The notes: generated from the sequence alone by a model not told the origin. A DNA stretch of 64,000 nucleotides from Balneola sp. (GCA_028284195.1 JANQSE010000008.1:124001-188000), one strand, 5' to 3'. Positions 44,241 to 52,654 are shown, numbered from the stretch's first letter. Program-made: numbers and translations.

Positions 44241-45032
44241 ATGAGTGAAAAATTCATAGAAAAAACCATTCAAAATGGAGTTCTTAAAATTGTCCTAAAC
44301 CGACCTGACGTACTCAACAGCTTTAACTATGCGATGGCTGAAGAAATTCAAGCTGCTTTCATTGAGGCTGAAACCAACACAGAGATTCGTTGTGTGTTAC
44401 TCACTGGAAATGGAAGAGCTTTTTGTGCCGGACAGGATTTACAGGAAGTTACAGAGATCGCTAAAGACCCTAACCGTGAGCTAAGCGAAGTTGTACATCA
44501 TACCTATAATCCCATCATTAAGGCCATTCGTAACCTTGAAAAACCGGTGATTTGTGCAGTAAATGGGACTGCTGCGGGAGCCGGTGCAAACATCGCTTTA
44601 GCTTGTGATATGGTTATTGCTTCAGAAGAAGCCAAATTCATCCAATCGTTCTCCAATATTGGCCTGATTCCTGATAGTGGTGGAACCTATTTTCTTCCAA
44701 GGCTGGTGGGGTTAGCAAGAGCTACCGAACTTACGTTTACAGGTCGCCCGGTTAAAGCTCCGGAAGCAGTAGAAATCGGGATGATCTACAAATCTGTTCC
44801 TGCCAATGAGCTAATGAATGAAACTGTTAATCTTTGCGAGAAATTTGCTCAAATGCCCACCAGAGGGTATGGACTTACCAAAAAAGGATTTAACGCTGGA
44901 TTTAGTAACGATTTGGAAGCCCAATTGAATCTCGAAGCCGACTTACAGGCAGAAGCCGGTAGTACTGACGATTATCATGAAGGCGTTGCAGCTTTTCTGG
45001 AGAAGAGAGCACCAAATTTTAAAGGAAAATAA
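44241..45032 (+). CDS. paaG: PaaG-type 2-(1,2-epoxy-1,2-dihydrophenyl)acetyl-CoA isomerase
   Basis: 263 residues of the crotonase fold. Oxyanion-hole segments are FCAGQDLQEV near 66 and GTAAGAGANIALACD near 110. FSNIGLIPDSGGTYFLPRLVG near 134-154 matches PaaG, where the Asp of PDSGG acts in catalysis and the first hydratase Glu is missing. It converts the epoxide to oxepin-CoA. It starts the second paa block after the beta-propeller gene, 6 bp before paaH. Confidence 0.93.
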   Translation: MSEKFIEKTIQNGVLKIVLNRPDVLNSFNYAMAEEIQAAFIEAETNTEIRCVLLTGNGRAFCAGQDLQEVTEIAKDPNRELSEVVHHTYNPIIKAIRNLEKPVICAVNGTAAGAGANIALACDMVIASEEAKFIQSFSNIGLIPDSGGTYFLPRLVGLARATELTFTGRPVKAPEAVEIGMIYKSVPANELMNETVNLCEKFAQMPTRGYGLTKKGFNAGFSNDLEAQLNLEADLQAEAGSTDDYHEGVAAFLEKRAPNFKGK

Positions 45033-45038
45033 TTTTTA

Positions 45039-46208
45039 ATGAGTTTAGGTAAAGATGCAGTAGTAGGAATTATTGGTGCCGGTACCATGGGCACCGGAAT
45101 TGCTCAAATTGCAGCCACAAATGGATATACCGTTTATTTATATGATGCATACTCAGAACAACTCCCAAAAGCCAAAGCAGGGTTAGAAAAGATTCTTAAT
45201 CGCCAGGTTGAAAAAGGAAGAATGAGTCAGGATGAAGTTGATGGAATCCTTGGTCGTATTCATTTTGTAGATAACATCACAGATTTTGGTAAATGTGGGT
45301 TTGTGATTGAAGCAATCATCGAAAACATTGACATTAAAAAAGATGCCTTTCAACGATTAGAAGCCATTGTTTCTAAAGATTGCATCCTGGCTTCCAATAC
45401 CTCTTCCCTTTCTATCGCTTCTATTTCCTCGGCATTAAAAAAACCGGAACGGTTTCTGGGAGTACATTTTTTCAATCCGGCTCCGCTCATGAAGCTGGTT
45501 GAGATTATTCCCGGAGTTGCTACCAATGCTGAACTGGCTAACGAGACAAAAGAGTTTATTTCAGGTTGGGGGAAAATAACCGTGTTAGCCAGAGATACTC
45601 CGGGTTTCATAGTAAACAGAGTTGCACGACCTTTTTATTCTGAAGCACTTCGTATTCTTGAAGAAGGTGTAGCAGATGTCCCAACAATCGATTGGGCAAT
45701 GAAAGAACTTGGTGGATTCAGAATGGGACCTTTCGAACTCATGGATCTAATTGGCCATGATGTAAATTATGAAGTAACCAGTTCTGTATTCCGCGAGTTT
45801 TACTACGATCCTCGTTTCAAACCATCATTTACTCAAAAAAGATTAGTGGAAGCCAGATGGTTAGGCAGAAAATCCGGTAAAGGATTCTACAGCTATGGAG
45901 AAGACGCCAAGAACTCTGAACCAACAAAAGATGAAAAACTCGGCCAGGAAATCCTCCATCGCATTTTAGTAATGTTAATTAATGAAGCATTTGATGCTGT
46001 ATTTATGAACATCGGTTCTGCTGAAGACGTAGATCTTGCCATACAAAATGGCGTTAATTATCCCAAAGGACTACTGGCCTGGGCTGAGGAAATTGGATTA
46101 GAGATTGTACTGGAAAGAGTAAATACTTTGTATGACGAATATCAGGAAGACAGGTATCGGCCTAATCCATTATTGAAGAGAATGGTGAGAGAAGGGGCTT
46201 CTTTTTGA
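45039..46208 (+). CDS. paaH: 3-hydroxyacyl-CoA dehydrogenase (PaaH-like)
   Basis: 389 residues. NAD-binding VGIIGAGTMGTGIAQIA near 9-25, catalytic-His region GVHFFNPAPLMKLVEI near 137-152, and DTPGFIVNRVARPF near 188, followed by a C-terminal dimerisation domain and an extra duplicated partial domain. E. coli PaaH is longer (475). It oxidises 3-hydroxyadipyl-CoA in the lower phenylacetate pathway. Overlaps paaI by 4 bp. Confidence 0.93.
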   Translation: MSLGKDAVVGIIGAGTMGTGIAQIAATNGYTVYLYDAYSEQLPKAKAGLEKILNRQVEKGRMSQDEVDGILGRIHFVDNITDFGKCGFVIEAIIENIDIKKDAFQRLEAIVSKDCILASNTSSLSIASISSALKKPERFLGVHFFNPAPLMKLVEIIPGVATNAELANETKEFISGWGKITVLARDTPGFIVNRVARPFYSEALRILEEGVADVPTIDWAMKELGGFRMGPFELMDLIGHDVNYEVTSSVFREFYYDPRFKPSFTQKRLVEARWLGRKSGKGFYSYGEDAKNSEPTKDEKLGQEILHRILVMLINEAFDAVFMNIGSAEDVDLAIQNGVNYPKGLLAWAEEIGLEIVLERVNTLYDEYQEDRYRPNPLLKRMVREGASF

Positions 46209-46621
46209 TGAGCAAAACAGGTCAGGATATCATCTCCAAAATGATGGAAGAGGATAAATTCTCACAATGGATGGGCATTGATATTCTGGAATCTGAACCA
46301 GGTTACGTGAAGCTTTCTATGACCATCAGAGATGAAATGGTAAATGGTTTTGGGATATGTCATGGCGGAATCACTTTTTCTTTAGCAGACAGCGCACTGG
46401 CCTTTGCTTCAAATTCAAGAGGCTCTGTTTCCGTAGCTTTGGAAAACAATATCAATTATACCAAAAAGGTAGAAGTCGGTGATACTTTAATTGCTGAAAC
46501 GGAAGAAATTCAAAACGGAAGAACAATTGGGGTCTATAAAATCAGGATTACCAATCAGAATGAGGATCTAATAGCAGATTTTAGAGGAACGGTTTATCGT
46601 ACTGATAGACATAAGACCTGA
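46205..46621 (+). CDS. paaI: PaaI-type hotdog thioesterase
   Basis: 138 residues. The hotdog helix has ICHGGITFSLADSALAFASNSRG near 48-70, with the catalytic Asp of the PaaI subclass. PaaI hydrolyses stalled ring-hydroxylated phenylacetyl-CoA intermediates, freeing CoA. Start overlaps paaH by 4 bp. Its stop codon TGA (46619-46621) is the first three bases of the 20-bp left inverted repeat of the downstream four-helix-bundle element, so the final residues (RHKT) may derive from an insertion. Confidence 0.92.
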   Translation: MMSKTGQDIISKMMEEDKFSQWMGIDILESEPGYVKLSMTIRDEMVNGFGICHGGITFSLADSALAFASNSRGSVSVALENNINYTKKVEVGDTLIAETEEIQNGRTIGVYKIRITNQNEDLIADFRGTVYRTDRHKT

Positions 46622-47008
46622 GATATAAGATTTAAGACATGCACAATTACAAAAAATTAGATGTATGGAATAAAGCAGTTGATTTTGCAACTAATGTGTA
46701 TCAAATCACTAAGAATTTTCCAAAGGATGAACTTTACGGCCTTATTTCCCAATTAAGACGAGCTTCTGTTTCAATCAGCTCAAATATTGCTGAAGGAGCG
46801 GGTCGCAATTCTGACAAAGAATTCCGGCAATTCCTGAATATATCTTTTGGTTCGTGTTCTGAAATTGAAACACAACTAATCATTAGTCACAGATTGGGTT
46901 ATATTTCTGATGAAGATTTTTCGTCCCTTTCGGATGACGTTATCGAAATCCAAAAATCATTTATAAACTAATTCAGAAATTCTCTTAAGTCTTAAATCTT
47001 ACATCTCA
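46619..47008. mobile_element. 390-bp element: four-helix-bundle gene with 20-bp terminal inverted repeats
   Basis: Left arm TGAGATATAAGATTTAAGAC (46619-46638) and right arm GTCTTAAATCTTACATCTCA (46989-47008) are inverted copies with 19 of 20 matching. The left arm begins at the paaI stop codon and ends directly before the ATG of the internal gene. The right arm ends at the A of the paaJ start codon. The element thus fills the whole paaI-paaJ gap. Mobility is inferred from the repeat structure and family; no transposase is present. Confidence 0.65.
46639..46971 (+). CDS. Four-helix-bundle protein (23S rRNA intervening-sequence protein family)
   Basis: 110 residues, all-helical. Family motifs: YKKLDVWNKAVDFATNVYQIT at the start, FPKDELYGLISQLRRASVSISSNIAEG near 29-55 and GSCSEIETQLIISHRLGY near 73-90. 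This is the 23S rRNA IVP/Avd-like four-helix-bundle family, first found inside rRNA intervening sequences; related Avd proteins bind RNA in diversity-generating retroelements. Its function elsewhere is unknown. The gene is enclosed by 20-bp inverted repeats and co-oriented with the paa operon. Nothing suggests a role in aromatic catabolism. Confidence 0.92.
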   Translation: MHNYKKLDVWNKAVDFATNVYQITKNFPKDELYGLISQLRRASVSISSNIAEGAGRNSDKEFRQFLNISFGSCSEIETQLIISHRLGYISDEDFSSLSDDVIEIQKSFIN

Positions 47009-48222
47009 TGTCTAAAAATGAAGCATATATCATAGATGGAATCAGAACTCCAATTGGAAAACTGAAAGGCTCTCTTTCATCAGTAAGAGTAGATGATTTG
47101 GCTGCTATTCCCATTAAAGAGTTGATAAAAAGAAATCCTGAGATTGATCCGACTGTTATTGAGGATGTAATCCTTGGTTGTGCTAATCAAGCTGGTGAGG
47201 ATAATAGAAATGTAGCCCGTATGGCTGCTTTACTGGCCGGGCTTCCTGTTTCTGTTCCCGGAGAAACTGTAAACCGGTTATGTGCTTCGGGGATGAGTGC
47301 TACTATCAAAGCATACCATGCAATTAAAGCCGGAGAAGGCGATCTGTTTATAACTGGTGGTGTAGAGCATATGACAAGAGGTCCAATTGTATTAGGGAAG
47401 GGAAACTCTCCTTGGTCTGGTACCAATGAAATGTACGACTCTACCTTTGGATGGAGATTCATAAATCCCAAGATGCATGAGATGTATGGAACAGATGGCA
47501 TGGGCATGACTGCCGAAAATGTGGTTGAAATGCATAACATCTCCCGTGAAGATCAGGATAAGTTTGCGGCATGGAGTCAGCAAAAGGCTGGAGCAGCGAG
47601 AGATTCCGGAAGGTTGGCAAAAGAAATTGTAAAAGTTGAAATTCCACAAAGAAAGGGTAACCTGATAATTTTCGAACATGATGAATTCATGCGCCCTGAT
47701 TCTACTCCTGAAATTCTTGGAAAACTTCGCCCCGCTTTTCGAAAAGATGGCTCGGTTACGGCCGGAAATGCATCAGGATTGAACGATGGCGCCGGAGCAT
47801 TATTAGTCGCTTCGGATGCAGCAGTCAAAAAATATAGACTGAAACCCAAATCAAGAATTGTGGCCTCAGCTGTTTCAGGGATTGAACCAAGAATTATGGG
47901 GCTTGGACCCGTTGAGGCTACACAAAAAGTAATGACTCGTGCCGGACTCACTTTAGACGATATGGATATCATCGAGTTGAACGAAGCTTTTGCAGGTCAA
48001 TCTCTGGGTGTTACCAGAATGCTTGGTTTAGAGGATAATGATTCACGATTAAACCCCAATGGAGGAGCTATTGCCATTGGCCACCCACTTGGAATGACCG
48101 GACAGCGATTGCTCCAAACCGCAACTATTGAACTTCACGAAAAAGAAAATGCTAAATATGCACTTTGTACTTTATGTGTGGGCGTAGGACAGGGTTTTGC
48201 GGTAATTCTGGAGAAAATTTAA
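47008..48222 (+). CDS. paaJ: Thiolase, 3-oxoadipyl-CoA / 3-oxo-5,6-dehydrosuberyl-CoA type
   Basis: 404 residues. Nucleophile Cys in VNRLCASGMSAT near 90, catalytic His in IGHPLGMTGQ near 358 and Cys in CTLCVGVGQG near 390. MTRGPIVLGKGNSPW is typical of beta-ketoadipyl-CoA thiolases. In this cluster it would perform both thiolytic steps of the phenylacetate pathway. Start codon shares its A with the right arm of the four-helix-bundle element, so its ribosome-binding region lies within that repeat. Three bases separate it from paaY. Confidence 0.93.
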   Translation: MSKNEAYIIDGIRTPIGKLKGSLSSVRVDDLAAIPIKELIKRNPEIDPTVIEDVILGCANQAGEDNRNVARMAALLAGLPVSVPGETVNRLCASGMSATIKAYHAIKAGEGDLFITGGVEHMTRGPIVLGKGNSPWSGTNEMYDSTFGWRFINPKMHEMYGTDGMGMTAENVVEMHNISREDQDKFAAWSQQKAGAARDSGRLAKEIVKVEIPQRKGNLIIFEHDEFMRPDSTPEILGKLRPAFRKDGSVTAGNASGLNDGAGALLVASDAAVKKYRLKPKSRIVASAVSGIEPRIMGLGPVEATQKVMTRAGLTLDDMDIIELNEAFAGQSLGVTRMLGLEDNDSRLNPNGGAIAIGHPLGMTGQRLLQTATIELHEKENAKYALCTLCVGVGQGFAVILEKI

Positions 48223-48225
48223 CCA

Positions 48226-48828
48226 ATGGCAGTCTACGAATACAAAGGATACAAACCCGTTATTGATGAAAGCGCTTATGTTCATCCGCTGGCAGCAGTA
48301 ACCGGAAATGTAATTATTGGAAAGGACGTATACATAGGTCCGGGGGCTGCGATTCGTGGAGATTGGGGAAAGATTATTATCAAAGATGGTTGCAATGTTC
48401 AGGAGAATTGCACCATTCATATGTTTCCGGGAGTAACTGTGACTCTTGAAGAAGGAGCACATGTTGGTCATGGAGCAGTAATTCATGGAGCACATCTGAA
48501 AGAAAACTGCCTTATTGGAATGAATGCGGTAGTAATGGATAATGTAATAGTTGGAGCCGGATCGATTGTTGGAGCATTGGCTTTTGTAAAAGAAGGAGCA
48601 AAAATTCCAGATAGAAAAGTAGTAGTTGGGAATCCTGCTGAAATAGTAAAAGATGTTTCAGATGAGATGCTAAAATGGAAAACAGAAGGTACTGGGTGGT
48701 ATCAACGATTGCCCAAAGAACTGCACGAAACTTTGAAAGAATGTGAGCCATTAAGGATAATTCCTGAGAATAGAAAAGATCAGGAATCAGGCTATACTAC
48801 CTGGGGTACAAAAAAGGAAATCTCATAA
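48226..48828 (+). CDS. paaY: PaaY-like hexapeptide-repeat protein (gamma-carbonic-anhydrase fold)
   Basis: 200 residues. Left-handed beta-helix repeats run about 15-150 (VIIGKDVYIGPGAAIRGDWGKIIIKDG, CTIHMFPG, AHVGHGAVIHGAHLKENCLIGMNAVVMDNVIVGAGSIVG). The His residues in IHMFP, GHGAVIHGA are the metal ligands of gamma-class carbonic anhydrases. PaaY is a thioesterase/regulatory helper of phenylacetate degradation in E. coli and Pseudomonas. Directly abuts the next small gene, with no intergenic base. Confidence 0.9.
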   Translation: MAVYEYKGYKPVIDESAYVHPLAAVTGNVIIGKDVYIGPGAAIRGDWGKIIIKDGCNVQENCTIHMFPGVTVTLEEGAHVGHGAVIHGAHLKENCLIGMNAVVMDNVIVGAGSIVGALAFVKEGAKIPDRKVVVGNPAEIVKDVSDEMLKWKTEGTGWYQRLPKELHETLKECEPLRIIPENRKDQESGYTTWGTKKEIS

Positions 48829-49209
48829 ATGGGCAAAAATTTACCTCCACATAAACTCCATCCCGATGTTCTTCACTGGAGAGAAGGCGATGAGATCGTT
48901 GCAAGAAATGTAAAGCTAAAAGGCTGGTTCTCGAAACTCATGGCGTTCGAAAATGGAATTCTTAACATGACCTATCTTTTCAAAGCCATTACTAATGACG
49001 GTTATATTATTATTGCAGAAAAAGAATCCGGAAACCTTCATAAAACTGAATTCCGAAAATTTATCAAAAAAGCGAAGAACAATAGTTTCATCAATCGGGC
49101 TATCGAACAGGATCTGGACAAATCTAAAGAGTACATGGAATTAATTGATACTTTTCAACAAGCTTATACAGAACTGCAAGAGTCAGATAAACCTAAACTT
49201 TTGGAGTAA
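48829..49209 (+). CDS. Uncharacterised paa-cluster protein, paralogue 1
   Basis: 126 residues, soluble, no signal peptide or known domain. Its start (NLPPHKLHPDVLHWREGDEIVARN) matches the start of the next gene's product (PHTWYPEILRWREGDQIFCWN), and both end with a conserved segment, here SKEYMELIDTFQQAYTELQES. The middle is weakly similar (FKAI..DGYIII versus FKSVSEDGMIYLEF). These are tandem-duplicated paralogues. ATG follows the paaY stop directly and its own stop abuts the next ATG, so it is translated with the paa enzymes. Function unknown. Confidence 0.8.
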   Translation: MGKNLPPHKLHPDVLHWREGDEIVARNVKLKGWFSKLMAFENGILNMTYLFKAITNDGYIIIAEKESGNLHKTEFRKFIKKAKNNSFINRAIEQDLDKSKEYMELIDTFQQAYTELQESDKPKLLE

Positions 49210-49662
49210 ATGGGATTTTTCAAAAACGACAAAAAGGGCAAACCTCCACATACCTGGTATCCGGAAATTTTACGCTGGCGTGAAGGAGATCAAATATTCT
49301 GTTGGAATATTTCAAAAGCCATTGGTTATATGAAAGCCAAAAGCAAGGATATTGCAAAATACATGGCAGATTCTGGTTCTCATGCCATATATGCAACTGC
49401 TGCATTCAAGTTTAAGTCTGTAAGTGAAGATGGAATGATTTACCTTGAATTTGAAGATGGTCAAATGGAGGAGTTCGAGTTCTGGAGATTGATAAAGTGT
49501 GCTGAAAATGAAAGCCTGAAAACACGAAAGATTGAAGAAAAGGAAACAGATTCTCAGAAATACATGGAGTTGATTCAAAACTTCCAGCATGCTTTCAATG
49601 AATTACAAGAAGCGGATAATCACCCAAAAAGATTGGGAAAAATGCAAAAGGAGACAGAATGA
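49210..49662 (+). CDS. Uncharacterised paa-cluster protein, paralogue 2
   Basis: 150 residues, paralogous to the preceding product: WYPEILRWREGD near 17-28, FKSVSEDGMIYLEFEDGQMEEFEFWRLIKCAENESL in the middle, and DSQKYMELIQNFQHAFNELQEAD near the end. The middle suggests a small beta-sheet with an acidic surface, and the end a helix. It overlaps paaZ by 4 bp (ATGA), so expression is coupled to the ring-opening enzyme. No family recognised. Confidence 0.8.
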   Translation: MGFFKNDKKGKPPHTWYPEILRWREGDQIFCWNISKAIGYMKAKSKDIAKYMADSGSHAIYATAAFKFKSVSEDGMIYLEFEDGQMEEFEFWRLIKCAENESLKTRKIEEKETDSQKYMELIQNFQHAFNELQEADNHPKRLGKMQKETE

Positions 49663-51698
49663 AAGTTCTTAGCTTCATAAAAGGCAAATGGCTAACCAAA
49701 GGAACTGAAACAGATCTGATCAGTGCAATTGATGGAAGCACTGTTGCCACTTTAGTTGATTCAGATATTGACTATAAATCAGCACTCGATTACGGAAGAA
49801 AAGTAGCCGGACCTGAATTGAGAAAATTGTCAATCCATCAAAGAGCCTTTAAGATCAAATTCTTGGCTGCTTACCTGATGGAACGTAAAGAAAAGTACTA
49901 TGCGCTTTCATCCCATACAGGTGCTACCAGAGGAGATTCCTGGATTGATATTGAAGGTGGCTTTGGTTCTATGTTTGTGCTTTCAAGTAAAGCAAGAAGA
50001 GAACTCTCTGATCTACCTTTCCATGTAGAAGGCGGAACCGAACGGTTATCCCGAGGCGGCTCTTTTGTTGGGCAGCATATTTGTGTTCCAAAACATGGCA
50101 TTGCTGTTCACATCAACGCATTCAATTTTCCGGTTTGGGGAATGGTAGAAAAATTAGCCCCTGCTATTATGGCTGGGCTTCCTTGTATAGTTAAACCCTC
50201 TCCTGTTGGTTCTTATCTGGCTTATGAAGTATTCAAAGATATTATTGAGTCTGAAATTCTTCCCGAAGGAAGCGTACAGTTCATCGCTGCTGATAAGCCC
50301 GGGAATCTGCTTGATCATCTGAACAGTCAGGATTCCGTTTCTTTCACCGGATCGGCTGCAACCGGAAAGAAATTGAAATCACATCCTAATATCGTTGCTA
50401 ACTCCGTCCAGTTTAATATGGAAGCAGATTCGTTGAACGCCTCTATCCTCGGACCTGATGTTACTCCTGATATGGAAGAATTCGAGTTATTCATCAAAGA
50501 AGTTGTTCAGGAAATGACTGTCAAAACCGGACAAAAATGTACTGCTATCCGGCGGACCATAATTCCAAGAGATTTGATAGATGACGTGGTAAATGCTCTT
50601 GGCAATGAACTCGATGCGATTACTATTGGAGATCCTACAAATAGGGAAAACAAAATGGGGCCGCTTGCCAGCAATTTACAAAGAGAACGTTTTGATGAAC
50701 AATATGAAAAACTGGAAGCAGGACTTCATGTTGTCTACTCAGGCGATATTGATACAAACGGAGCTTATACCTCTCCAAAAGTACTACTTGCACATCAGTC
50801 AGATGCAGGTGACGACCTTCATGTAATCGAAGCTTTTGGGCCATTAACTACACTAATACCTTATGATACGGTTGATGAAGCTATTCAGAATGCAAACAAA
50901 GCAGACGGATCATTAGTTTGTTCGTTATTCACTGCTGATGATGATATAGCCGCTGAAATCACTTTGGGATGTGCCCCATATCATGGGCGCTTTATGGTTA
51001 TCAATAAAAATTCAGCAGGTGAATCTACTGGTCATGGCTCCCCAATGCCACATATGGTGCATGGCGGTCCCGGGCGTGCAGGCGGCGGAGAAGAATTAGG
51101 AGGAGCGAGAGCTGTGTTACATAACATGCAACGAATCGCATTACAAGGCTCCCCTACTACACTCATGAATATTGTTCAGCAACATATAAAAGGTGCTGAG
51201 ACCAAAGAAGCACCAAAACATCCTTTTCAGATGTATTTTGAAGAATTGGAAGTGGGACAGTCTCTCCTGTCAGAAATCAGAAAAATTACTGATCAGGATG
51301 TGGAAGATTTCGCCAATTTATCAGGAGATCATTTTTATGCCCATACCGATCCTGACGCTGCATCACGATCTTTATTTGGCAAAATTGTAGCACATGGCTA
51401 CTTCGTATTATCGGCAGCAGCAGGCCAATTTGTTCATCCCGATGAAGGCCCGGTTCTGCTGAATTATGGACTTGAAAACCTTTCATTTTTGGCACCTGTT
51501 GCGCCCGGAGATACAATCCAAACTAAACTCATTGTTAAGAGAAAAACGGTACGCCAACAACGAGAAGGGGATCTCTTTCCATTCGGAGTTGTGTATTGGG
51601 ATGTGGAAGTAAAAAATCAGGAAGAGGTTTTGGTCGCGGAATATACTATTCTGACATTAGTAAAGCGTAGGAATAAGCTAGACATTGATATAATTTAA
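49659..51698 (+). CDS. paaZ: PaaZ bifunctional oxepin-CoA hydrolase / semialdehyde dehydrogenase
   Basis: 679 residues, same as E. coli PaaZ (681). The N-terminal aldehyde dehydrogenase domain has FTGSAATGKKL near 230, FNMEADSLN near 254 (general-base Glu) and VKTGQKCTAIRR near 290 (catalytic Cys). The C-terminal MaoC-like (R)-hydratase domain, about 525-679, has DVEDFANLSGDHFYAHTD (Asp-His pair) and FGKIVAHGYFVLSAAAGQF. It opens oxepin-CoA and oxidises the aldehyde. Translationally coupled to the unknown upstream gene. Confidence 0.97.
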   Translation: MKVLSFIKGKWLTKGTETDLISAIDGSTVATLVDSDIDYKSALDYGRKVAGPELRKLSIHQRAFKIKFLAAYLMERKEKYYALSSHTGATRGDSWIDIEGGFGSMFVLSSKARRELSDLPFHVEGGTERLSRGGSFVGQHICVPKHGIAVHINAFNFPVWGMVEKLAPAIMAGLPCIVKPSPVGSYLAYEVFKDIIESEILPEGSVQFIAADKPGNLLDHLNSQDSVSFTGSAATGKKLKSHPNIVANSVQFNMEADSLNASILGPDVTPDMEEFELFIKEVVQEMTVKTGQKCTAIRRTIIPRDLIDDVVNALGNELDAITIGDPTNRENKMGPLASNLQRERFDEQYEKLEAGLHVVYSGDIDTNGAYTSPKVLLAHQSDAGDDLHVIEAFGPLTTLIPYDTVDEAIQNANKADGSLVCSLFTADDDIAAEITLGCAPYHGRFMVINKNSAGESTGHGSPMPHMVHGGPGRAGGGEELGGARAVLHNMQRIALQGSPTTLMNIVQQHIKGAETKEAPKHPFQMYFEELEVGQSLLSEIRKITDQDVEDFANLSGDHFYAHTDPDAASRSLFGKIVAHGYFVLSAAAGQFVHPDEGPVLLNYGLENLSFLAPVAPGDTIQTKLIVKRKTVRQQREGDLFPFGVVYWDVEVKNQEEVLVAEYTILTLVKRRNKLDIDII

Positions 51699-51735
51699 AA
51701 TTTTGAATTTTTAATTCTTAATTTTGAATTAGCCA
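51697..51735. repeat. AT-rich short direct/inverted repeats after paaZ
   Basis: AATTTTGAATT occurs at 51699-51709 and again at 51720-51730 (21-bp period), separated by TTAATTCTTAA, a near palindrome. The same AAATTTTGAATTA-type word is found inverted in the fadN-fadA gap. Occupies most of the 64-bp gap between paaZ and the next gene. Confidence 0.45.
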
Positions 51736-51762
51736 CATTGAACAGTTTTATTAGTATTAACT

Positions 51763-52527
51763 ATGTCTCCCAAAGGTAACGTCGAATTATCCATCACTAA
51801 CAACATCGGAACCATAGAATTCTCGCACCCAAAGGGGAATTCTCTTCCCGGAGCTATTCTCAGAAAACTGGCTGATACAATAGAAAAAACGGGTGAAAAT
51901 GATGACATAAGGGTTATCGTAATCAAAAGCTCAGGAGAAGGAGCTTTTTGTGCCGGTGCTTCTTTTGATGAACTTATTGCTATTGAAGATTTCGATACAG
52001 GCAAACAGTTTTTTATGGGATTTGCACTGGTTCTAAATGCAATGCGAACCTGTCCTAAATTTATTATTGTTCGGGTTCATGGAAAAACAGTTGGTGGTGG
52101 TGTTGGCATAGCTTCTGCAGGAGATTATACATTTGCAAAAAAAGGCGCCTCTGTAAAACTCAGCGAACTGGCATTAGGAATTGGGCCTTTCGTAGTTGGC
52201 CCGGCTGTAGAACGTGCTGTAGGTACTTCATCATTTTCTGCAATGGCAGTAGATGCTGCAAACTGGTATGATTCCACCTGGGCTACCCAAAAAGGATTAT
52301 TCAACCAGGAATTTGAAACAACCAAAGAACTGGATACTGCTGTAGAAACTCTGGCAAATCAACTGGCAAAAAGCAGCCCCGAAGCTATGCAAGAGTTAAA
52401 GCAGGTATTATGGAAAGGTACCGAACATTGGGATGATTTACTGGAGCAGCGAGCTGAAGTAAGCGGAAGGTTGGTGCTTTCTGATTACACCAAAAACTTT
52501 ATCAAACAATTCAAAACAAAGTCTTAA
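51763..52527 (+). CDS. Enoyl-CoA hydratase/isomerase-family protein (possible PaaF)
   Basis: 254 residues of the crotonase fold. Oxyanion-hole segments are FCAGASFDEL near 64 and HGKTVGGGVGIASAGD near 107. VKLSELALGIGPFVVGPAVERAVG near 134-157 carries the first catalytic Glu (SEL), but the second Glu, expected in the next helix, appears to be Ala (FSAMAVDAANW). Position after paaZ suggests PaaF, the 2,3-dehydroadipyl-CoA hydratase, but the missing Glu makes isomerase or another lyase/hydrolase activity possible. Last gene of the paa cluster. Confidence 0.82.
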   Translation: MSPKGNVELSITNNIGTIEFSHPKGNSLPGAILRKLADTIEKTGENDDIRVIVIKSSGEGAFCAGASFDELIAIEDFDTGKQFFMGFALVLNAMRTCPKFIIVRVHGKTVGGGVGIASAGDYTFAKKGASVKLSELALGIGPFVVGPAVERAVGTSSFSAMAVDAANWYDSTWATQKGLFNQEFETTKELDTAVETLANQLAKSSPEAMQELKQVLWKGTEHWDDLLEQRAEVSGRLVLSDYTKNFIKQFKTKS

Positions 52528-52654
52528 TTAGTTTTTTGGGATCACTATCCCAAGGCTTTCCCTTATTGCTTTACGTGTGTAAAAATGCTCAAAAACTACT
52601 TTATTTAAGCATTTCAAATGGTATTATCAGCTATCTAATAAACAACTTATACTT

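Noticed and set aside
46639-46971. Part of a diversity-generating retroelement (Avd)
   Set aside because: No reverse transcriptase, template repeat or variable gene is present in the window. Only the four-helix-bundle fold is shared.
48829-49662. Toxin-antitoxin pair as explanation for the two small genes between paaY and paaZ
   Set aside because: The two products are paralogues of each other with no toxin-like or DNA-binding motifs, and are coupled to catabolic genes, so a tandem duplication is the better reading.
51697-51735. Terminator after paaZ
   Set aside because: The AT-rich repeats do not form a GC-containing stem followed by a T run. The downstream crotonase gene probably remains in the operon.
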